From assembly GCA_049889215.1 (NCBI GenBank), contig JBMHDV010000011.1:1-36194 (forward strand): DNA of 36,194 bases, given 5' to 3'. Source of the DNA: UBA817 sp049889215 (GTDB lineage Bacteria > Margulisbacteria > Marinamargulisbacteria > UBA817). The notes below the pieces were generated by a model that was given only the letters and a program-made list of their open reading frames with translations, was not told the DNA's origin and did no database searches. Shown piece by piece: positions 31,576 through 36,194 of the stretch. How positions within the stretch are numbered: the first letter of the stretch is position 1; every line of letters begins with the position of its first letter. The position numbers and the translations under genes were made by a program.

Positions 31576-32304
31576 ATGCGAGAATTTATGTATCATGTTT
31601 GGTACTGGAGTGTTATTTCATTTTGTGTTTTTACGCATTTTTTTATTGCTTTAATTGTAAGCCCCCTCTCATTTCGTTTTTTTAAAACACACCGAAAGCT
31701 TGCACGTCTTTTTATTATTATTATTTCAAAATCCATGAAACTTCGTGTAAAAACAATTGGCCTAGAAAATATTCCTGCAAATAGAGCCTGTATATTCATG
31801 CCAAATCATACCAGCTTAATTGATATTTTAGTTATGGTTATTGGGGTTCCCCATCATTTCAACTTCATTGCTAAAAAAGAATTGTTTTGGGTACCATTTA
31901 TTGGATTGGACATGCTACTTGGTGGGGACTTTTTGATCAATCGAAGTAACCCAAGAGAAGCAAAAAAGTGCCTTGAAAAAGTCAGAAAACGACTTTTAAA
32001 AGGTTGGAATATGCTAATCTTTCCTGAGGGAACACGATCTGCAAATGGTAAATTGCTCCCATTTAAGCGTGGCGCATTCAAACTTGCGGTTGAATCAAAC
32101 GCATGCATTGTCCCTTGCTACATTCATGGCAGTGATAAAATTGTTCAAAAAAAATCACTGAAAGCATCACCTGGAACAGTTACTATCACATTTGGTGCAC
32201 CGATTGATGCCACCAACCACTCTGGATCAAAAGCTGATATTCAAGGTGTTCTTGATCAAACGTTTAATCAAATTTCGTCAATGAAACAAATAACATCTTT
32301 TTAA
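31576..32304 (+). CDS. plsC: 1-acyl-sn-glycerol-3-phosphate acyltransferase
   Basis: Second acylation in phosphatidic acid synthesis, at the inner membrane. From ATG 31576, 242 residues; a GTG at 31561 is in frame but lies inside the promoter. An N-terminal hydrophobic helix (WYWSVISFCVFTHFFIALIV) is followed by FMPNHTSLIDILVM (catalytic NHxxxxD), KKELFWVPFIG, GGDFLINRSN and FPEGTRSANGKLLPFKRGAF, the four family blocks. The stop shares TTAA with the convergent metW gene. ATG 31588 is another possible start. Confidence 0.93.
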   Translation: MREFMYHVWYWSVISFCVFTHFFIALIVSPLSFRFFKTHRKLARLFIIIISKSMKLRVKTIGLENIPANRACIFMPNHTSLIDILVMVIGVPHHFNFIAKKELFWVPFIGLDMLLGGDFLINRSNPREAKKCLEKVRKRLLKGWNMLIFPEGTRSANGKLLPFKRGAFKLAVESNACIVPCYIHGSDKIVQKKSLKASPGTVTITFGAPIDATNHSGSKADIQGVLDQTFNQISSMKQITSF

Positions 32305-32900
32305 GATGACTTTTCAATAATAAATATCCCTTTTTCAGTCAAAAAGTTTGTAAATCGAATTGGAAATAATAAACGCTGAATCCGATTTCTGATTAATGGG
32401 ATTTCTTTTATTATTTTATACCCTTGATTATGGCATAGCTGACGAAACTCTTTGTTTGTTATTACTCGGATATTTGGCGTATCAAACCATTCAAATGGTA
32501 ACTGCTTGGTAATTGGGGGAACTCCCGTTAATAATAAATGCAATCGTACGCGCCAATAACCAAAATTAGGAAATGTAATGATCGCCCGTTTTGACACGCG
32601 ACACATTTCTTGAAGCAGTGCCAATGGGTTGATTACTTGTTGCAGTGTTTGTGAAAGAATCGCGACGTCAAATGCATTGGTCTCAAATTGCTTCAAGCCT
32701 TCAAGTACGTCGCCCTGATATACAGGGATGCCTTTTTCTAATGCGACCATAACAGCGTTAAAGTCATTTTCAATCCCATACCCCTCACACTGTTTTTTTT
32801 GCCGGAGCTCTTGCAATAACCCGCCGCTACCACAACCAAGGTCAATCACACGTTCATTGCTTTTTATTTGTCCTAATACAATCTGTTCGTATAACTTCAT
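32301..32900 (-). CDS. metW: MetW methyltransferase-like protein
   Basis: 199 residues. SAM-binding VIDLGCGSGGLL, then GIENDFNAVMVALEKGIPVYQGDVLEGL, SQTLQQVINP and TFPNFGYWRVRLHLLLTGVPP, the last being diagnostic for MetW. MetW is required together with MetX for methionine synthesis in many proteobacteria, probably by activating or completing the acyltransferase. Its ATG overlaps the TGA of metX (ATGA), the conserved metXW pair. Confidence 0.93.
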   Translation of the reverse strand: MKLYEQIVLGQIKSNERVIDLGCGSGGLLQELRQKKQCEGYGIENDFNAVMVALEKGIPVYQGDVLEGLKQFETNAFDVAILSQTLQQVINPLALLQEMCRVSKRAIITFPNFGYWRVRLHLLLTGVPPITKQLPFEWFDTPNIRVITNKEFRQLCHNQGYKIIKEIPLIRNRIQRLLFPIRFTNFLTEKGIFIIEKSS

Positions 32901-33940
32901 AAACTCCCCAAAAACTGTTTAATCACCTGTTTTGTTTCTTCACTATCAATTAAAAATGTATCATGCCCATAATCTGAGTTTATTTCAACATAACTGACAT
33001 GTTTATTCATCTTCATGAGTTGATAGGCAAGCGCTTTACTTTGACTTACTGTATAAAGCCAATCAGACGTAATGGCCAAGACTAAAAACCGAGCATTTGA
33101 CGCACCTAATGCAGTATCAATGCTGCCATACGTTTTCTCTAAATCAAAATAACTTACCGCCTTTGTCAGCGTTAAATATGAGTACAAATTAAATCGATCA
33201 ACAAATTTATTGCCCTGATAATTTAAATAACTTTCAACCTGAAACTCAGGATCTAAATGATATTTGTAAACATCCCCATCCTGCAAATGACGAGAGAACT
33301 TTTGCTCCAATGCACCTTCGGACAAATATGTAATATGCCCCAATTGACGAGCAACGGCTAACCCTGCATCACCATTGCCAGACCTCAATTGCTCCAAAAT
33401 TGAATATCGGCCAACCGAATCAAAAGCAACAGCTAACGGACTCACTTTTGTTGTAGATGCAATAGGCACACAGGACTCAATGACATCAGGCGCTTGAGCC
33501 ACCCACTCTAATGCCTGCATTCCCCCCATGGATCCACCAATTACCATTTTTATCTTTTCGATACCCAAAGCATCGATTAATTTACGTTGAACACGTACCA
33601 TATCCCCGATCGTAATCACCGGAAAATCCAAGGCATAGGGCTGGTTCGTAGCTGGATCAATTGAGCTTGGCCCAGTGCTACCATAGCAGCCGCCAAGCGA
33701 GTTTGTGCAAATAACAAAATATTTTGTTGTATCTATTGGCAGGTTTTCACCAACAATTTTTGGCCACCATTGTGCGGCATTTGAATCGCCGGTAAGTGGA
33801 TGACAAATTAAAATGACATTGCTTTTCGCGGCATTAAGCTCGCCAAAAGTGTGGTAAGCAATGGTTATTTCTGGCAATTTCTTCCCAGAATCTAATTGAA
33901 TGCTATTTGGATCTTCGATAGTAAATGTTCTGTATGTCAT
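32897..33940 (-). CDS. metX: Homoserine O-acyltransferase
   Basis: Activates homoserine for methionine synthesis. Alpha/beta hydrolase fold, 347 residues. LICHPLTGDSNAAQWW, SLGGCYGSTGPSS, VIGGSMGGMQALEW (nucleophilic Ser in G-x-S-x-G-G), VLAITSDWLY (catalytic Asp), and NSDYGHDTFLID (catalytic His). Most MetX use acetyl-CoA; those paired with MetW often use succinyl-CoA, so acyl specificity is open. Overlaps uppP by ATGA upstream and metW downstream. Confidence 0.95.
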   Translation of the reverse strand: MTYRTFTIEDPNSIQLDSGKKLPEITIAYHTFGELNAAKSNVILICHPLTGDSNAAQWWPKIVGENLPIDTTKYFVICTNSLGGCYGSTGPSSIDPATNQPYALDFPVITIGDMVRVQRKLIDALGIEKIKMVIGGSMGGMQALEWVAQAPDVIESCVPIASTTKVSPLAVAFDSVGRYSILEQLRSGNGDAGLAVARQLGHITYLSEGALEQKFSRHLQDGDVYKYHLDPEFQVESYLNYQGNKFVDRFNLYSYLTLTKAVSYFDLEKTYGSIDTALGASNARFLVLAITSDWLYTVSQSKALAYQLMKMNKHVSYVEINSDYGHDTFLIDSEETKQVIKQFLGSL

Positions 33941-34710
33941 AGGTAAAATAAAAACCCAATGGATCCTAAGATAATACGATAAACACCAAAAATAGATAAG
34001 CCTTTAAATTGAATCAACTTTAAAAACCAACGCATGGTAAATAGTGCGATAAAAAAAGAAAGCAATGTACCTAAACCAATGTATCCCAACTGTGCTAAAG
34101 AGAACCTTGGTACCGCACTAAATAAATCGTAGCTGCAGATGATAATTAATAAAGGAACGGCAATTATAAAAGAAAATGATGCGGCTGTCGTACGGTTTAA
34201 CCCAACAGCTAAACCACCCATAATCGTCATTGCTGATCGACTCATCCCTGGCCATAACGCCAAACACTGCCAAATGCCAATCATTGTCGCTTGCTTATAC
34301 GTAATTGTTTCACGATCATCATTATCTGACTGATATTTAACTTTAAAATCAGCAATAATTAACCCAATACCACCAATAATTAAGCCAGCAAAAATAGTCG
34401 CTGGCGAAAATAACACAGACTTAATAATGTCTTTTAATAAATAACCAATGATTAATACAGGTAAGATAGCTAGCCCGATGGTTAATTGTTGCCGCTGAAA
34501 AGGGGCTGCTATAAACTGCTTGAATTGTTGTGGGTAAAGCCAAACAACCGCTAATATACTCCCCATTTGAATCACCACATTAAATACCTCATAAAATGAC
34601 TTATCCATACTTAAAATATCGCTCATTAATATTAGGTGTGCGGTAGATGACACAGGTAAAAATTCGGTAACCCCTTCGATAATACTTAAAATAATGACAT
34701 TAAATAGCAT
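33937..34710 (-). CDS. uppP: Undecaprenyl-diphosphatase
   Basis: Recycles the undecaprenyl carrier for peptidoglycan and surface glycans. 257 residues with eight or so membrane segments. Hallmarks are IEGVTEFLPVSSTAHLIL (catalytic Glu-rich loop) and LWPGMSRSAMTIMGGLAVGL (PGxSRS loop). Its start lies 11 bases inside the end of the zinc-ribbon gene, so translational coupling is likely. Four-gene unit: zinc ribbon, uppP, metX, metW. Confidence 0.96.
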   Translation of the reverse strand: MLFNVIILSIIEGVTEFLPVSSTAHLILMSDILSMDKSFYEVFNVVIQMGSILAVVWLYPQQFKQFIAAPFQRQQLTIGLAILPVLIIGYLLKDIIKSVLFSPATIFAGLIIGGIGLIIADFKVKYQSDNDDRETITYKQATMIGIWQCLALWPGMSRSAMTIMGGLAVGLNRTTAASFSFIIAVPLLIIICSYDLFSAVPRFSLAQLGYIGLGTLLSFFIALFTMRWFLKLIQFKGLSIFGVYRIILGSIGFLFYL

Positions 34711-35035
34711 AAGAATTTTCGGTTTTTGTTTGCTCGTAATTTGGCTTAATGGGTGATGACAGAGATGATAGTATCAACCCCAACGCCATGGCTAATGTCA
34801 TAATTGCAACAACCAAATTTCGTTTATCAATGGCTGACATTGTTTTCCACTTTAAGTTCCCTTTAATAAGTTCCACTAAGGGATTTACAAAGGACACCTC
34901 ATAAATTGACTTGCAAGATGGACACGTTACTTTTAACGTTTTCCCAGGTTTAACTGGAAACTGGAATCGAGTATTGCAATTTGTGCATGTTATTTTCTTC
35001 TTGGGTGATATTTTTTTTAATGTTTGCTTGATCAT
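34700..35035 (-). CDS. Zinc-ribbon membrane protein
   Basis: 111 residues. CTNCNTRFQFPVKPGKTLKVTCPSC is an MJ0042-type zinc ribbon (two CxxC knuckles). One membrane helix near the C-terminus follows (VVAIMTLAMALGLILSS). The remaining tail is short and polar. Function is not recognised; the ribbon probably faces the cytoplasm. First in the unit with uppP. On the minus strand an extended -10, TGCTACAAT, ends 13 bases before the ATG (hexamer at 35054-35049), predicting a leader of about seven bases. Confidence 0.7.
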   Translation of the reverse strand: MIKQTLKKISPKKKITCTNCNTRFQFPVKPGKTLKVTCPSCKSIYEVSFVNPLVELIKGNLKWKTMSAIDKRNLVVAIMTLAMALGLILSSLSSPIKPNYEQTKTENSYAI

Positions 35036-35095
35036 TTTTTATTTACTTATTGTAGCATTTTTAGTTGCTAATAGACTTTAAATTAAAAATAATTT

Positions 35096-35101
35096 TAGAC
35101 T
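35096..35101 (+). promoter_or_regulatory. -10 box of the TPR gene, predicted leaderless
   Basis: TAGACT at 35096-35101 with ATG 35108 exactly six bases later. The -35 is not clear and no ribosome binding site is seen. Confidence 0.45.
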
Positions 35102-35107
35102 ACATAT

Positions 35108-35917
35108 ATGAGTATTTATTTTTGTACGGATTGTAAAGATGCATTCATTCCAGAAGAAACAAAGACGGATGGTGAACAACTTTTTTGTAAAAAATGCAGT
35201 GCGACACTAATCAATTTGGGCTCAGAAAATGGAAAAGTCAGCCTCCGAGCACACCTCCAATCTAAAAATCACATAAAATCAAGAGAGCTTTACAATGATT
35301 ACAGCTTAATTTCCTCTAAAAACTATGACGCGCCCAAAAAGGACCCTATACTAATTGAATGTGAATCAAAATTGACCATCAACCCATTGGATACTGATGC
35401 ATTATATACGTTATCTCAATGGTATTATGCTCATGGGTTGGTTACTGAAGCAATCGCGATTGCAAAACAAATCATAAAGATTAATTCTGAGCATGCGAAT
35501 GCCAATGCATTTATTGCACGTGTGAATGCTGTAGGCCAAACCGCAACACTCCCTGAAGACCTGCCCACCTTAGAAGGTATGGGGTATAACTTAATGAAAG
35601 CCAAAAATTATGGTCAAGCAGAAATTATTTTCAAAAAAATTCTTCAATTAAATTCAAAGCATGCTGCTGCACAGCGATACCTGGCCGAAATTTATACTGA
35701 AAAAAAACAATTTTCAGATGTGATTCATATTTTAAATCGTTTATCGCTACAGTTTCCTAAAGATCCGCAAATTTTATTTAATCTTGCCGTTGCTTGTTAT
35801 AACGCTAATGATTATGGACGAGCTTTAAGTAATCTAAAAGAGGCAAAAAAACTATCCACAGATATCGCTTTTAATAACGAAGTGGATAAGTTTATTCACC
35901 ACTTAAATTCTCTCTAA
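35108..35917 (+). CDS. Zinc-ribbon TPR protein
   Basis: 269 residues. The first 40 form a zinc ribbon (FCTDCKD...FCKKCSATL). From about residue 85 to the end there are tetratricopeptide repeats: DALYTLSQWYYAHGLVTEAIAIAKQIIKINSEHANA, GYNLMKAKNYGQAEIIFKKILQLNSKHAAAQRYLAEIYTEKKQF, and QILFNLAVACYNANDYGRALSNLKEAKKL. TPRs bind protein partners. No signal peptide, so cytoplasmic. Divergent from the other zinc-ribbon gene with 72 bases between starts. Specific role unknown. Confidence 0.8.
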   Translation: MSIYFCTDCKDAFIPEETKTDGEQLFCKKCSATLINLGSENGKVSLRAHLQSKNHIKSRELYNDYSLISSKNYDAPKKDPILIECESKLTINPLDTDALYTLSQWYYAHGLVTEAIAIAKQIIKINSEHANANAFIARVNAVGQTATLPEDLPTLEGMGYNLMKAKNYGQAEIIFKKILQLNSKHAAAQRYLAEIYTEKKQFSDVIHILNRLSLQFPKDPQILFNLAVACYNANDYGRALSNLKEAKKLSTDIAFNNEVDKFIHHLNSL

Positions 35918-35950
35918 GCCACTAAAATGCATTAAAAATTGATTCAAACG

Positions 35951-36008
35951 AATATGATTGATTCAAGCGCGTTTATTTGGTATTCTTTTTTAAGAATTTG
36001 AATCATAT
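35951..36008. repeat. Imperfect inverted repeat upstream of tRNA-Gln
   Basis: TGATTCAA (35959-35966) and TTGAATCA (35998-36005) form the arms, extended by AATATGAT and ATCATATT. An inner hairpin ATTCTT-TTTT-AAGAAT (35982-35997) sits inside. TTGATTCAA also occurs just upstream at 35939. It may end the TPR transcript or control tRNA-Gln; neither is certain. Confidence 0.4.
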
Positions 36009-36041
36009 TTTTTCATAAAGATTAAATGTGATTTGATTTAT

Positions 36042-36115
36042 TGGGGTGTAGCCAAGCGGCAAGGCAACGGGTTTTGGTCCCGTGATCGTTGGTTCGAATC
36101 CAGCCACCCCAGCCA
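36042..36115 (+). tRNA. tRNA-Gln (TTG)
   Basis: Acceptor TGGGGTG (36042-36048) pairs with CACCCCA (36105-36111). Anticodon TTG at 36074-36076 lies in loop TTTTGGT on stem ACGGG/CCCGT. T arm GTTGG-TTCGAAT-CCAGC. Discriminator G 36112 and encoded CCA 36113-36115. Confidence 0.97.
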
Positions 36116-36134
36116 TTCCTACTCATTTTTTCAT

Positions 36135-36194
36135 CTAGCCAATTTTAAGATCGAGCTTGCTATTAGCATAGCGAAACTCTCCCTTAGAAATTGA
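36135..36194 (-). CDS. Possible 3' end of a gene entering from the right edge
   Basis: On the minus strand a frame is open from the window edge to TAG at 36135-36137, reading SISKGEFRYANSKLDLKIG. This is only 19 codons, so it could be chance. No family is recognised. Confidence 0.2.
   Translation of the reverse strand, partial: SISKGEFRYANSKLDLKIG

Overview
The window comes from an AT-rich, Gram-negative bacterium using the standard genetic code. LpxB (lipid A), UppP, PlsC and two beta-barrel-like outer membrane proteins indicate two membranes. A PorV/PorQ-like protein and a protein with a FlgD/type-IX-like C-terminal domain hint at a Bacteroidota-style secretion habit, but the gene mix does not match a well-known phylum. 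My best guess is an uncultured lineage such as the Margulisbacteria (marine group). That is an impression from gene content, not a demonstrated placement.

Layout. 1-323 is the 3' end of an unrecognised gene. 346-2282 is a module bracketed by an exact 22-bp direct repeat; it holds a decayed ankyrin-like repeat gene (minus strand) and a 150-bp tandem duplication. 2332-4007 is a SpoIIE/RsbU-type phosphatase coupled to a degenerate FdhD-like protein. 4008-8921 (minus) carries a PorV-like barrel, a zinc-ribbon/DEDDh exonuclease with dcd and def, then lpxB with an outer membrane protein. 8972-11784 (plus) is hemJ and a pair of U32 proteins. 11764-13151 is rsmH divergent from a small HTH/coiled-coil protein. 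13215-16334 holds pyk and an EVE protein, divergent from an isocitrate dehydrogenase-like gene. 16399-18066 is a large orphan. 18063-23313 (minus) is one operon: mgtE, recO, a membrane-pyrophosphatase-like gene without catalytic motifs, tpiA and a cyclophilin lipoprotein. 23362-23940 is the FlgD-like surface protein. 24027-29100 (plus) is tRNA-His, gmk, rpoZ, coaBC, htpG, trpD. 29097-31482 (minus) is a phosphohexomutase, rfbD-like and a tautomerase. 31576 starts plsC. 32301-35035 (minus) is a zinc-ribbon protein, uppP, metX, metW. 35108 is a zinc-ribbon TPR protein, followed by tRNA-Gln.

The genome is very compact. Operon neighbours overlap by ATGA/GTGA, and three convergent pairs share a TTAA so that both stop codons lie in the same four bases. 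About half of the genes that begin a transcription unit have a TANNNT box exactly six bases before the start codon, which predicts leaderless mRNAs; most of the others have a clear GGAGG/GAGGG-type ribosome binding site.

The central biology is housekeeping: glycolysis, nucleotide supply, CoA, methionine, cell envelope and protein folding. The unusual layer is a set of full-length homologues that have lost their catalytic or cofactor residues (FdhD-like, second U32, membrane PPase-like), the bracketed ankyrin-like module, and the systematic promoter-to-start spacing.
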